Positions 10,651-20,568 are shown, numbered from the stretch's first letter. The stretch: DNA of 64,000 nucleotides from Macrosoma leucophasiata (GCA_036365455.1 JAWQUS010000027.1:20014501-20078500); one strand, 5' to 3'. A program made the numbers and translations. Notes: generated from the sequence alone by a model not told the origin.

Positions 10651-11254
10651 AGTGCTTGATAAAAAAAACACATCCCACCAACAAGGAGAACACGTCAATA
10701 CTTTTGCACTAACAGCGCCAATTTCAACTGTATTATTCGGGACTTGGACCATTCCACGGTGTAATTTTACAGTCTGCCATTATATTTTGTGTCTTATCAC
10801 AACGGCATACTTCTTAGTTTACTGTGCAATAAAGAATTGGCTGTTAGCCAGTAGGTATAAACTTGCATGTACTTCGGGTAGGAATACACGGTATCACGTT
10901 GCACGCGTTGTGATGGAGTATAATATTTCTTAAACATAAACATTTTATTGAATTTAAAAGGGCAATGTCTTCGTATTTACCTAATGTTTGTAGAAACAGA
11001 GTGTTATATTTCGCTAGATGAAATTTTCACAGACACTTTTATATAAAAATCGTGTTTCAGCTGTTTAGAGATATTCCAAAACAAAATGGTCGAGTTAAGA
11101 TGTGAGAAAAATTGAAATCCCTCGATAGTCCAACCCTAATCCTCTAAATTATTTGAGCGTTTCTATCTAAGTAAGGTATTCAAATAGAACGCAGAGTACT
11201 TTGATGCACATTGAATGATAAAATTCAAAGAATTGAACTGCAGCTTTAAGTTGA
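10651..11254. other. Non-coding spacer before minisatellite
   Basis: Contains a 100-codon open frame (10,631-10,933) beginning inside the SINE tail, without recognisable domains. I do not call it a gene. Confidence 0.4.
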
Positions 11255-11800
11255 GGCGTCGGGTTTCTGGGCGTCGGGACGCTGGGCGTCGGGACGCTGG
11301 GCTTCGGGACGCTGGGCGTCGGGACGCTTGGCGTCGGGACGCTTGGCGTCGGGACGCTGGGCGTCGGAACGTTGGGCGTCGGGAGATTGGGCGTCGGGAC
11401 GCTGTTCTAGCGACGCTGGGCGTAGGGACGCTTGGCGTCGGGACGCTGTGCTAGCGACGCTGGACGTCGGTACTCTGGGCGTCGGGACGCTGAGCTGAGC
11501 GTCGGGACGCTGGGCGCCGGGACGCTTGGCGTCGGGACGCTGGACATCGGTACGCTGGGCGTCAGGACGCTGGGCGTCAGGACGCTGGGCGTCGGGACGC
11601 TTGGCGTCGGGACGCTGGGCGTCGGGACGCTTGGCGTCGGGACGCTGGGCGTCGGGACGCTGGGCGTCGGGAAGCTGGGCGTCGGGAAGCTGGGCGTCGG
11701 GACGCTTGGCGTCGGGACGCTGTTCTAGCAACGCTGGGCGTCGGGACGTTAGGCGTCGGGACGCTTGGCGTCGGGACGCTGTTCTAGCGACGCTGGGCGC
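11255..11800. repeat. 15-bp GC-rich minisatellite (about 36 units)
   Basis: Tandem units of about GGGCGTCGGGACGCT, with a recurring G/T variant at the last base. Variant units CTGTTCTAGCGACGCTGGG at about 11,400, 11,450, 11,720 and 11,780 give a higher-order pattern. Each junction GACGC-TGG-GCGTC can form a 5-bp hairpin. Because 15 is a multiple of three and the unit lacks stops in several frames, long open frames appear on both strands (ASGRW and PDAQR repeats). These are by-products. Confidence 0.95.
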
Positions 11801-12239
11801 ACACAGACAAACAGACATTTTTCGGGATAAAAAGTAGTGCGATAAACGTTAAAGTATAATTTATTGCATCGTAATTGGACCGGTAGTTTTTGTGTGATGC
11901 TTGAACAACACAGACAATCAGACAGACAGACAATTTTGTTTTTTCTTATCACATATATGTGTTTGGTATTGATCTAGTAACATCCCCTAGTATTAATTTT
12001 TTCAATATTTTCAATGTACAGAATTTACACTTCTACAGTTTTATTATAAGTATAGATTATATCCATGTCATCTTTATTTTAAGTCTTTCGGATGCTTGGT
12101 GGAATTGGACCATATTTTCAATTGAAGAGTTTCTCAGTGATATGTCTAGAGTGTGTAATTATGCCTGATAAATGTTAATAATCTCACCGTCTTTTTTATT
12201 GGACTCGAAAGAATTTAACTAGTGAGTAATTGATGTTGT
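11801..12239. other. Non-coding, A/T-rich
   Basis: Short CAGACAGACAGACAA tract near 11,920; otherwise nothing recognised. Confidence 0.35.
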
Positions 12240-12462
12240 GATAGCTGCAATCTATAGACGCCTACATAAAAACCAGAGGTCAAAATGGAGATGCGTTGCC
12301 ACCCCTGAGACCTAAGATGTTATGTCTCTGTGGTAGTTATTACGGGGCCATACATTAACATTTAAACGGAACACGATAGTGCTGAATACTACCATTTGGC
12401 GGCAGATAGAGGTAATGCGGTGGTGCCTACGGCCATAACCTCTGTCACTAGAGCTCTACCAG
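12240..12462 (-). repeat. SINE-A, second subfamily
   Basis: Antisense, lacking the extreme 3' end. It has the subfamily words TTATTACGGGGCCATACATT and GGCGGCAGATAGAGG instead of ACAGGGCCGTACATT and GGCAAGTATATTAGG. Confidence 0.8.
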
Positions 12463-12938
12463 TGTATGTATGGCCTTGTTATAACTATCGATAGCTTAAA
12501 CGGTAAAGCGGCTAAATAAAAAAGTGTTTTATTTAGAAATTCGTAAGTCTTTTGGTCTATTACACTGTTTACTTAGTTCAAATAGAAATAATCATAGTAA
12601 CACACTTAATCCAAGTGTAAAACTTTATTTCTTCTTTATAAAGTTTGCATTAAATTGATTAATACAACGATGTGCGTGACCGATAAGCATTAGTTGCATG
12701 ACATACTTTTTCTTATTTTTTCCCTTTTGTAAAGGAATAAAGCTATAATTTTCATAGAAAAACTACATGTTTTTCGAGCCTAGCACTGTGACGCACAATG
12801 AGAAAGTAAGTAATGGTAATGTTGTCCTTCATGGTTCAAACAACAATCGTGCTAGTTTTTTTATGTTCAACTAGAATAGGGCTTATTTCACGTTGATGAT
12901 GGTAAGTGTACGTTGTCCAAGTCCACTAAAAATACGAA
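12463..12938. other. Non-coding, A/T-rich
   Basis: No gene recognised. The words GGTAATG...GTCCTTCATGG near 12,815 recur near 13,380, a low-copy local duplication. Confidence 0.35.
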
Positions 12939-13119
12939 TTTTTTTTTTTTTTTTTTTTTTTATGTAATATAAGTGGCAAACAAGCATGCAGTTCACATTG
13001 ATGTTAAGTGATGACTGCATCCTATAGACACCCACACAATGACCAGAGGTCAAAATGCAGATGCGCTGCCACTTCTGAGGCATTAGGTGATATGCCTCTG
13101 TGCCTGAAATTACAGGGCC
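12939..13119 (-). repeat. SINE-A, tail half
   Basis: Antisense copy with an uninterrupted T-run of about 23. It stops abruptly at the internal ACAGGGCC site; the head is missing. Confidence 0.85.
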
Positions 13120-13245
13120 TTCAGGTAAAATAGTGTTTTTATCGAAATATCTACATCGAGTCACGTCCTGTTTCGTAAAATCAGTGTAATGACATGTCAT
13201 ATATTTTGTGCTAAAATTTTTGTGAATAGCATAAATTACTGATGA

Positions 13246-13292
13246 TGTATCTTCACGCCAGGTCCCTCACGGGGTAGGCAGAGAGTGTAGAT
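13246..13292 (-). repeat. RTE LINE 3'-end stub
   Basis: ATCTTCACGCCAGGTCCCTC...AGAGTGTAG is the reversed 3' end of the RTE elements described at 18,394. Confidence 0.7.
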
Positions 13293-13611
13293 AAAATACT
13301 GCAGCCTATATAAAGACATCAACTTAAAAATAGTAGTCAGAATGAAGTTATTATTTAATTTAAAGATGGGAATTAGTAATGGTAATGTGGTCCTTCATGG
13401 ATCAACAAAAATCTTGCTAGTTTTTGTACGTGAGTCAACTAGAAAAAGATTTATTTTGCTTTGATGATGTCGGTTTCATTACACCAAGTCTTAAAAATGC
13501 GAAAATCGAATATATAAAGTGATGTAGGTATATTTATTTACTAAAATACCTACATTTTTTTGCACTGTTTTTTGTTCCAAAATTAGTTGCCGAATGTTTA
13601 TTTTTATGCGT

Positions 13612-14059
13612 TGAAATGGCAAACAAGCATACAGTTCACATTGATGGTAAGTAATACTGTAGCCTATAAAAATCTACATGAAACCAGAGATTTCAATGTA
13701 GATGCAGAATCAGAATCAGAATCAGAATCAGAAACTCATTTATTCATTTAGGGAGTCAGGCACCTCTTATGACACGTCAAAAACAAACAAAATAAATTAA
13801 AGTAAACAACAATTGATATACATGTCAAACAAGATAAAAAATATATGTAAAGCCAAGAATATCACTAAGATAAAACTAAATGCGTTGCCACTCCTGAGGG
13901 CTAAGGTATTGTGCCTCTGTGCCTGAAATGACAGGTCCGTACATTACCACCTGACCAGAACATGATAGTGCTGAACACAACCATTTAGCGGCAAGTATAT
14001 TAAGTAATGCGGTGGTGCCTACGCCCGCGAGCTCCGTCACTGTAGCTCGACCACCAGTA
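13612..14059 (-). repeat. SINE-A split by a LINE tail
   Basis: SINE-A parts 13,612-13,705 and 13,880-14,059 join at GATGC/GCGTTGCC. The interruption is an independent insertion. Confidence 0.85.
13706..13879 (-). mobile_element. LINE 3' UTR fragment with hexamer tail
   Basis: The left edge is (AGAATC)4. On the minus strand the insert ends in AATAAATGAG plus (TTCTGA)n, a microsatellite-type LINE tail. A short duplication, ATGC, is at 13,702-13,705 and 13,880-13,883. It contains no coding sequence. Confidence 0.65.
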
Positions 14060-14461
14060 AACAATTCAACTCTTCTTAAATAGTCCCGTATCAGTTTTTT
14101 GGAAAAATATTAAATGTACAGACACTCGATTTTTACTGTAATATTATATGTATTGATGTCGGACCATGAACTATAACACCAATAAGAATAAAATTCTAAC
14201 GAAATCCAATTACGTATTTATAGAAATAAATAAGCACTTGACACGATTAGAAAGCAGAAAAGTTTCTTTCGACCAAAATAAGGGCACATTAAATGCTTAA
14301 ATCACACCTTCACACAGCTAAGAACTGTGTGCATAATAAAGAAATAACAAACAGCATGGTATGACATTAATAGTAACATTGACTAACTATAAAGCGATAA
14401 AATGTTAACTCATCGTGGAAATCATGGCTGTTTGTGAGCGTTTGTAAGCGGGTATATAACT
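14060..14461. other. Non-coding, A/T-rich
   Basis: Nothing recognised. Confidence 0.3.
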
Positions 14462-14615
14462 ATGTATGTATGTATCTTCACGCCAGGTCCCTAACGGGGT
14501 AGGAAGAGAGTGTAGAGCGCCAGACATCCCGGTTCAGACAAACCTCTCGTGCCTCGTCTACCTTCATCATTCTCTTCATACATGCACGCCGATTCCTAAG
14601 ACTTTTGACCCCACT
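14462..14615 (-). pseudogene. RTE LINE, last about 50 codons
   Basis: This is a reversed match to the 3' end of the copy at 18,394: the ATGTATGTATCTTCACGCCAGG tail, stop codon, then coding sequence back to the VKSLRNRRAC region. It is 5'-truncated at about 14,615. Confidence 0.8.
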
Positions 14616-14657
14616 ATTCTTTCGTTTATTACATCGTTATATGTATCACTGTCGCTT

Positions 14658-14852
14658 CAATCTATACAAATAAATAGAATTGGAGTGTCTGTTTGTATTA
14701 TAAAAATAACCGCTTTTTACTAAATGCATATGTATGTATACACGGTACCTATGCCAAAACAACATTTTTACTATTTTTTGTTCCGGTTAATCTTGAGAGC
14801 GGCTGGAGAGCTCATGTAATAAGGAGTAACTTAGGATACCTATATCCTAGCT
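14658..14852 (+). mobile_element. Helitron-like fragment, 3' end lost
   Basis: Starts TCTATACAAATAAATAG and proceeds through ACCGCTTTTTACTAAATGC to GTAATAAGGAGTAACTTAGG and TAGCTGCGCCC. It is then joined directly to a SINE-A fragment, so the CTAG terminus is missing. Confidence 0.65.
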
Positions 14853-14860
14853 GCGCCCAT

Positions 14861-14970
14861 TACAGGGCCGTACATTACCACCTGACCGGTACACGATAGT
14901 GCTGAACACTACCATTTAGCGGCAAGTATATTAAGTAATGCGGTGGTGCCTACGCCCGCGAGCTTCGTCA
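14861..14970 (-). repeat. SINE-A internal fragment
   Basis: Starts at TTACAGGGCCGTACATT and is cut about 30 bp before the head. The left junction is with a Helitron-like fragment. Confidence 0.75.
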
Positions 14971-15198
14971 GTTACAAAGTACTTTCCCGTTTTTATCTGT
15001 CTGTATATTTTATATATGCGCGAAAATTACTACTTCATCTTATAGAGAGCAAAAAACCCATAGATTAAAAATCATATGCGTTGTCACCGCTATAAATTAT
15101 ATTAGTTGTGACTTAATGTGAAAGCCACAACTATGCGTGCTCAGTACTACGAATTATTATAAAGATTACAAATTTTCAAACTGAAGTTCAAATTAATA
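14971..15198. other. Non-coding spacer
   Basis: A/T-rich; nothing recognised. Confidence 0.3.
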
Positions 15199-15711
15199 GG
15201 TTGGGGAAAAAGTTGGTCTTTTCGCATTATAGTATGTATGAACTTGTAATAAAATCTCTTTGGCTGTAGTATTTGTATCTGGCTGGTTTTGGTATCATTG
15301 AAAGTTAAAATTTTAAAGAACATAATTCCAAATCCAAATTAGGCAAATGTGTGATTTTCATTTGTTTTTCGTACTGTCAAGATGAGTGAATCTAATGAAG
15401 AAATTTGATACATTTTAAAATGCATCCGCCGTATAGTCCTGATCTTGCACCTTCAGATTTCCACCTGTTTCGGTCTCTTCAGAACTCTTTATGCAAGGTT
15501 AACATCATGAGAGGACTGCCAAATCCACTTGTCGCGGTATTTTGATGAGAAGTCCCAAAATTTATAGCATAGGGATCATGTCCCTACCTACAAGATGGCA
15601 AAAGGTTATCGAACAAAATGGTACATACATACTTTAGTTAAATTTAAATAAACTTTATTAAAAAATGTTTTAAATTATCTTAAAAAATGCGAACAAACTT
15701 TTTCCCCAACC
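15199..15711 (+). mobile_element. Internally deleted mariner (513 bp)
   Basis: Both ends match the mariner at 30,152: GGTTGGGGAAAAAGTTGG... at the left and ...AAACTTTTTCCCCAACC at the right, flanked by TA on each side. After the transposase start (ATGAGTGAATCTAATG, 15,382) a large internal piece is missing. The junction at about 15,420 joins codon about 12 to the ATGCATCCGCCGTATAG region near the C-terminus. Codon 9 is also TGA. This is a non-autonomous, MITE-like derivative. Its remaining C-terminal part still has GAT (Asp) at 15,456-15,458 for the third catalytic position. Confidence 0.9.
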
Positions 15712-15967
15712 TAATATTTAACTATTTCGTGCAAAAAAAAAAACATTTCAGCATGAATTATATTAACACCTTAAACTTTTACATTTTCAAAGTCGTGACA
15801 TTCCGTTTTTAATAGTAATATTGTAGTTTTGGAATGTAATGTATTCTAAGATCCGTCGGTACTCAGTGGTGACTGATACAAAACAATTTCTGATACATTA
15901 ATATCGCTAAACAAAACTGTGAATTAATTATACAATTTTACTCTATAATTCTAACGAATTTTTATTT
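15712..15967. other. Non-coding spacer
   Basis: A/T-rich; nothing recognised. Confidence 0.3.
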
Positions 15968-16065
15968 AAAGAAAAATAGAAAGAAAAATTTGACTTCAGG
16001 CGAGACTCGAACTCGCGGCCTACTGGGAATCTAGTCCAGCAGGCCGCGAGAGATCTAGTCTAGTC
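15968..16065 (-). repeat. tRNA-like element end
   Basis: AAAGAAAAAT...GACTTCAGGCGAGACTCG is the reversed 3' part of the tRNA-like module at 24,540, including the reversed T-arm word. A local palindrome (CAGGCCGCGAG) marks rearrangement. Confidence 0.6.
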
Positions 16066-16120
16066 CAGAATATTTATTACTTTTTGTAATCTTCTGACTC
16101 ATAGACACTTATTTAACAGG

Positions 16121-16405
16121 TTTTTTTTGTATGTGATAGTGATGGCAAGCAAGCATGCACTTCATATTGATGTGAAGTGACGACTGCAGCCTATAGACAT
16201 CTATACAATAACCAGAGGTCAAGGTGTAAATTAAAAAAAAAAAAGGTTAAGATCTCTTGCCTCTGTGATAGTTATGACGGGGCCATACATTACCATCTAA
16301 CCAGAACACGATATTGCTGAACACTTCAATTTGGCGGCAGATAGAGTAGGTGATGCAGTGGTACCTACGTCCTCGAGCTCCATCACTGGAGCTCTACCAC
16401 CAGTA
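16121..16405 (-). repeat. SINE-A, second subfamily, full length
   Basis: Runs from T-run to CTACCACCAGTAG. A poly-A stretch at about 16,234 replaces part of the middle. A short duplication of the head palindrome GGAGCTCTA...GAGCTCGAGCTCG follows to about 16,440. Confidence 0.85.
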
Positions 16406-16495
16406 GTGGAGCTCTAGTGTTGGAGCTCGAGCTCGTAGGCTCGTAGGTGGTTGGTGCCTACGACCTTGAACTCCGAGGAGCTCTACTGCATATTT

Positions 16496-17060
16496 TTATT
16501 TAAAAGGAAAAGGACAACCTGTTGGAAAGTGGTCACCGTCGCTTATAAACATTTGCACACCAGGGGAGTTGCCAACACGCTGTAAACCCTGAAGGACGTC
16601 TTTTGACGCCATTTTTGAAGAACCCCATATTGTAGCACCTAGGGAACACCTCAGAGGGAAGTTCGTTTCACAATTAACACGTTCTGGACAGAAATGAACG
16701 TGAAAACCGCACCGTTGAGCACTGCCAGGTGTCCAGTCGGTGAGGGTGGAAATTATCTCTTCGGCGGGTAGTAAGGTGTAGGAAAAGAGACGGTGGCACC
16801 ATGTCAAACAGTTCAGCAGAGCACTCACCATTGTAGAGACAGTACAACACGCACAGACTCTCAATGTCTCTGCGCAGGCTCAGATGTTCCAGCCTGTCAG
16901 TAAGTCCTGGCTCGTTAACAATACGAACGGCGCTTTTTTATAGGGAGTCAAGTAGACCAAGCTGGTCTTTGGGGGCTTCCCGTCCACCAATGAAAGCAGT
17001 ATTCCAGATGGGGCCGCACTTGGGCCTTCTAAAGCTGTAGTAGCTGCCCCGAAGTATAAT
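16496..17060 (-). pseudogene. Decayed LINE ORF2 C-terminus
   Basis: On the minus strand pieces read like the C-terminal region of the LINE fragment at 37,199: a TVRFSRSFL block, LWNELPSEVFPRCYNMGFFKN near 16,600-16,700, and upstream a short MEYC-like stretch near 17,000. Several stops and frame changes interrupt it. The 122-codon open frame at 16,496-16,864 is out of frame with these motifs. Confidence 0.6.
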
Positions 17061-17448
17061 GGCTTTGTAAATTAAACAGAACTTAAAATAACATCAACTC
17101 AAAAGTCAAGACGGGAATAAATAATATCTAGCCCCGTATTCACCCACTTGCATGATAATGTACCTTTTATAAAATTACTCGACTAAACGCGCCTACAAGA
17201 CGTTGATAAGAACCGCATTACGTAGAAACGTCGCATAAGTGTTTTATAGGCGATTTGCAGAAATTATAGCTAGGGTAATTTTATATTGTTTCGAATCCAT
17301 TACACAGTAGAATATGTTCGTATTTCTTGTTTACAGGATGAATAAATCTTTGTGATTTTTGCGGGTGCAATCAGTCAGCCAATCATATAATTGTCTAATT
17401 TTATTGGATTTTGCGTAATATCTTTTTTTTCGGGAGGTAGGTTAGGAC
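17061..17448. other. Non-coding, A/T-rich
   Basis: Nothing recognised. Confidence 0.3.
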
Positions 17449-17515
17449 CGGAATATCTGGCGCGCCACACTTTCTGGCCACCCTGTTAGGGACCTGGGGT
17501 GACAATACATACATT
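17449..17515 (+). repeat. RTE LINE 3'-end stub
   Basis: CCGGAATATCTGGCG...GTTAGGGACCTGG plus ACATACAT is a divergent copy of the RTE terminus. It abuts a SINE-A. Confidence 0.65.
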
Positions 17516-17806
17516 TTTGGATGTGATGGATGTGGCAAACAAGCATGCAATTCACATTGATGTTAAGTGATGACTGCAGCCAGACTGGGTATCTATACCC
17601 ACAAAAAGACCAAGGTCAAAATGCAGATGCGTTACCACTGCTGAGGTCTAAGGTGTTATGCCTCTGTTCCGGCAATTACAGAGCCGTACATAACTACCTG
17701 ACCGGAACACGACAGTGCCGAACACTACCATTTAGCGACAAGTATATTAGGTAATGCGGTCACACCTACGCCCGCGAGCTCCGTCACTGGAGCTCTACCA
17801 CCAGTA
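17516..17806 (-). repeat. SINE-A, full length
   Basis: Antisense copy with a small insertion (ACTGGGTATC) after GACTGCAGCC. Confidence 0.85.
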
Positions 17807-18004
17807 AAATATATAGTACATACATATCATGTACAAGTAAAATATTTTAAAGAAAATAATGGAAATAAACATTTTACTTCAGGTGGGACTTTAACTCGCG
17901 ACCACTGCCACTCCTACTCAATGCAATAAAATGTGAATGAAACATTCGGCAGAGAGTGTGGAGCGAGAGATATTATGTTTTTATGTTATTGTTAATGTAA
18001 GGTA

Positions 18005-18241
18005 TAGGTCGCGCCACGTAAAAAGAACCCTGGAAGAAAGTAGAAGGGATGTGTTCGCGCATCGGTACACTCGCGCACGAAAGTACTAGCCCTATTGGTT
18101 TATTTTTGATCTAGCTTTCGCTTGCGGTTTCGTGTATTGGTAGGCAGATTGAAAACGCCGCACCTCATACTACCAAATAGATCGATAAATCGTCTACTGC
18201 GCAGCTTGACCGCCAGCGTTCTTTTTACCTGGCGCGACCTA
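18005..18241. mobile_element. Tc1/mariner-type MITE (237 bp)
   Basis: The ends TAGGTCGCGCCACGTAAAAA and TTTTTACCTGGCGCGACCTA are inverted with one mismatch region over about 28 bp, flanked by TA on each side (18,003-18,004 and 18,242-18,243). It has no coding capacity. The TA duplication points to a Tc1/mariner-type transposase in trans. The family is not otherwise recognised in the window. Confidence 0.75.
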
Positions 18242-18393
18242 TAACTAATTTTGTGAATTATCGTGTCTTTTCTCTGTTATTATCTGTACTTATTAACCGA
18301 GTTCTTTTGATCTAAACATTCAAAATCTATACATCTTTACAATTAAATGAAATTGGAGTATCTGTTTGTAATATTAAAATATACCAAAACAGC

Positions 18394-19255
18394 TTAGTGG
18401 TGAACTGTCTGCTTTACGCAGACGATGCGGTAATTGTTAGCTCTACACCATCTGGGCTACAAGCACTAGTCACAGTCATAAAAGAGGATTGTATGGAGAA
18501 AGGCTTACAATTGAATGTGGATAAAACTAAAATATTAGTATTTGAAAGAGATGAACAGAGAACAAATACAAGGGTAGTAGTAGATGATGCAGTGTTAGAA
18601 CAGGTTGATGAAATTGTATATCTTGGATGTGCTTTTAGCAAGGATGGTAGGTACACCACTGACATAGAAAGAAGAGTGCTTGCTGGGAATTGCGTGAATG
18701 GAGCGTTGGGTAAGCTACTAGAATCTAAACATCTCAGCCAGCGGGCTCGACTAGCCGTACATAATGCTGTACTTACTCCAACGCTTTTATATGGAAGCGA
18801 GAGCTGGGTATGCAGGAAAGAGCATGAAAGTAAGTTGAACGCGGTCGAGATGAGATCTTTGCGCAAGATCTGCGGTGTATCACTCACCGATCGCGTTCGT
18901 AATGAAGATGTAAGAAAGAGTCTTTGTGTGAATGATAGTATCGGTGTAAAAATGAAAAAAGGCATGCTTCGATGGTTCGGGCATATAGAAAGAATGTCGA
19001 ATGAGCGAATGACTAAACAGATATACAATGCGAATGTGGATGGTTGCAGAGGGCCAGGAAGACCAAGGCTGACCTACCATGACCAAATAGGTCGAGTTCT
19101 GTCTGATGGTGGGGTCAAAAGTCTTAGGAATCGGCGTGCATGTATGAAGAGAATGATGAAGGTAGACGAGGCACGAGAGGTTTGTCAGAACCGGGATGTC
19201 TGGCGCTCTACACTCTCTGCCTACCCCGTTAGGGACCTGGCGTGAAGATACATAC
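18394..19255 (+). mobile_element. 5'-truncated RTE-type LINE
   Basis: Insertion of the last about 860 bp of a non-LTR element, ending GTGAAGATACATACAT. The very short 3' UTR and CATA tail are typical of RTE-like LINEs. A 13-bp target-site duplication, ATACCAAAACAGC, is at 18,381-18,393 and 19,256-19,268. Confidence 0.9.
18397..19245 (+). CDS. RTE-type LINE ORF, C-terminal 282 codons
   Basis: An open frame covering the end of the reverse transcriptase and the C-terminal region of an RTE-like non-LTR polyprotein. The YADD catalytic motif (in CLLYADDAVIVSS) is near residue 8. LNVDKTKILVF at about 40-50 and the YLGCAFSKDG thumb-side block at about 75 follow. Downstream are LLYGSESW (about 133), the RSLRKICGVSLTDRVRN block (about 153-169) and MLRWFGHIERM (about 188). 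The polymerase fingers and the endonuclease are absent, because reverse transcription stopped early. The frame reaches its natural stop (CTGGCGTGA) without lesions. The ATG is internal, not a true start. The 204-codon frame on the opposite strand is a shadow. Confidence 0.85.
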   Translation: MVNCLLYADDAVIVSSTPSGLQALVTVIKEDCMEKGLQLNVDKTKILVFERDEQRTNTRVVVDDAVLEQVDEIVYLGCAFSKDGRYTTDIERRVLAGNCVNGALGKLLESKHLSQRARLAVHNAVLTPTLLYGSESWVCRKEHESKLNAVEMRSLRKICGVSLTDRVRNEDVRKSLCVNDSIGVKMKKGMLRWFGHIERMSNERMTKQIYNANVDGCRGPGRPRLTYHDQIGRVLSDGGVKSLRNRRACMKRMMKVDEAREVCQNRDVWRSTLSAYPVRDLA

Positions 19256-19470
19256 ATACCAAAACAGCATTTTTTACAACTTTTGTCTGTCTGTCTGTCT
19301 GTTTGGCGGGGCTTATCTTGGGAACGGCTGGACCGATTTTGACGGGACATTCACTGGCAGATAGCTGATGTAATAAGGAGTAACTAAGGCTACTTTTATA
19401 CTAGCTTCGCCTACGACTTCGTCCGGGTAGATACTGAACAATCATAAATTCTCACGCGGACAGACAGCTT

Positions 19471-19854
19471 GTTTTTAAATAAAACAGTTTCATAACTGAT
19501 TGAAAATTTCCATGTGTTTGTTAACAAAATTAAACATACGGAACTGGCTAAGTAAACAGACTTTATTTAACTAATTTTACCTATAATGAGTACCATTAGT
19601 CGAAACCCGAACGTTTATTCGGTTCTCGGTATTATTAGCGGCTTAATTTTTGACACATTTTGCCTGTTACCACAATAATGAACCTTTTCGGGATTAAAAG
19701 ATTAGGCCCTCAGAATACATGGGAAAGGACACAATTATGACCTCAAAAGCTGTCATGAAAGTGAGTGGTAAGACCTTTGTAAACAACTTTTACGTAAATT
19801 AAGATCCAGGTTTACATAAATTTAGATCCAGGGCTGATTAGCCTCTGCCTCAGT
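19471..19854. other. Non-coding spacer
   Basis: A/T-rich; nothing recognised. Confidence 0.3.
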
Positions 19855-20228
19855 GCCCTCATTGGCGTAGTGGTAGCAGGCTACTACTATTACGCTGGGC
19901 TTCTATTCCCGAGTTGGATAACGGTGTAAAATCCTTTATTTCTGTTTCTATTGGGATTATTCCATTTTCTGAAAGTTGCCCAGGCAGAGGGAAATGCATT
20001 CCAGCATTCATGCCAACAACTACCAGCCGTTTACGTTTCAGCCCATGTAATTGGTGGCGAGCTTAATATATTCTTCGGGTACATTACCAAATTCTAAGAA
20101 AATGAAAAATAACAGAAAACCAAAGATAAAGGATAATACACCCTTAACTCTAGCTGCCTCCGACCCGAGAATCCAACTCAGCCCCTAGCATGGCAATAGT
20201 GACCTGCTACCACTAAACCAGTGAGGCC
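19855..20228. mobile_element. SINE-C fold-back pair with tRNA-like ends
   Basis: The left end reads TTGGCGTAGTGGTAGCAGG (A-box TGGCGTAGTGG) then TTCCCGAGTTGGATAAC. The right end reads, on the minus strand, CACTGGTTTAGTGGTAGCAGG then GAGTTGGATTCTCGGGTC. Both are followed by matching ATCCTTTATTTCTGTTTCTA-type body sequence. The arms are therefore two tRNA-headed SINE-C halves in inverted orientation, with divergent body between them. It contains no ORF. Confidence 0.7.
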
Positions 20229-20274
20229 ATAAAGACATATTAATATCAAAATCCGAAATAAATCTTTAATTCAA

Positions 20275-20405
20275 ATCATCATCATCACTACAGCCGAAAG
20301 ACGTCCACAGCTGGACAAAGTCTTCCCCAAAGACGCTCACATCAGTATTAGGCGTTATTAGGGAGGAATACGCTATAATCACGCTTGGTAGGCGGATTGG
20401 CGATC
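20275..20405 (-). repeat. LINE/SINE 3' end with GAT tail
   Basis: On the minus strand it ends CAGCTGTGGACGTCTTTCGG plus (GAT)n. The end resembles that of SINE-B (CAGCAGTGGGACGT plus ATT repeats), which suggests related mobilising LINEs. The open frame at 20,266-20,568 crosses it and is not a gene. Confidence 0.55.
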
Positions 20406-20568
20406 GTAGTGGCCACGGAATAGATAAATAAAGATGGAATGGTAATGTGGGCGTGGCAAGCGCACGACAACTATGCGTGAACACACACAGTTCGGCAGAA
20501 CCATTCGTTCGCCGCTCATAGTGTCGTGTAGACTGCTTCGAACGACGCATCTCTTGGTAAAATACCAT

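Larger units (their letters stand above)
18331..19470 (+). mobile_element. Helitron-like element split by RTE LINE
   Basis: Left part 18,331-18,393 (TCTATACATC...AATTGGAGTATCTG) and right part 19,256-19,470 (TTTTTACAAC, TGTCTGTCTGTCTG, GACCGATTTTGACGGGAC, ...TCACGCGGAC) match the two halves of the element at 40,778. The terminal CTAG end is not preserved. Confidence 0.75.

Noticed and set aside
11255..11800. CRISPR-like array
   Set aside because: Units are contiguous with no unique spacers, and the host is an animal.
11246..11818. 190-codon frame of PDAQR repeats on the minus strand and similar plus-strand frames
   Set aside because: They are by-products of a 15-bp tandem repeat; both strands are open and flanks show no gene signals.
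18414..19028. 204-codon minus-strand frame (and similar frames opposite the RTE copies at 27.8 and 57.3 kb)
   Set aside because: Shadows of the RTE coding frame.
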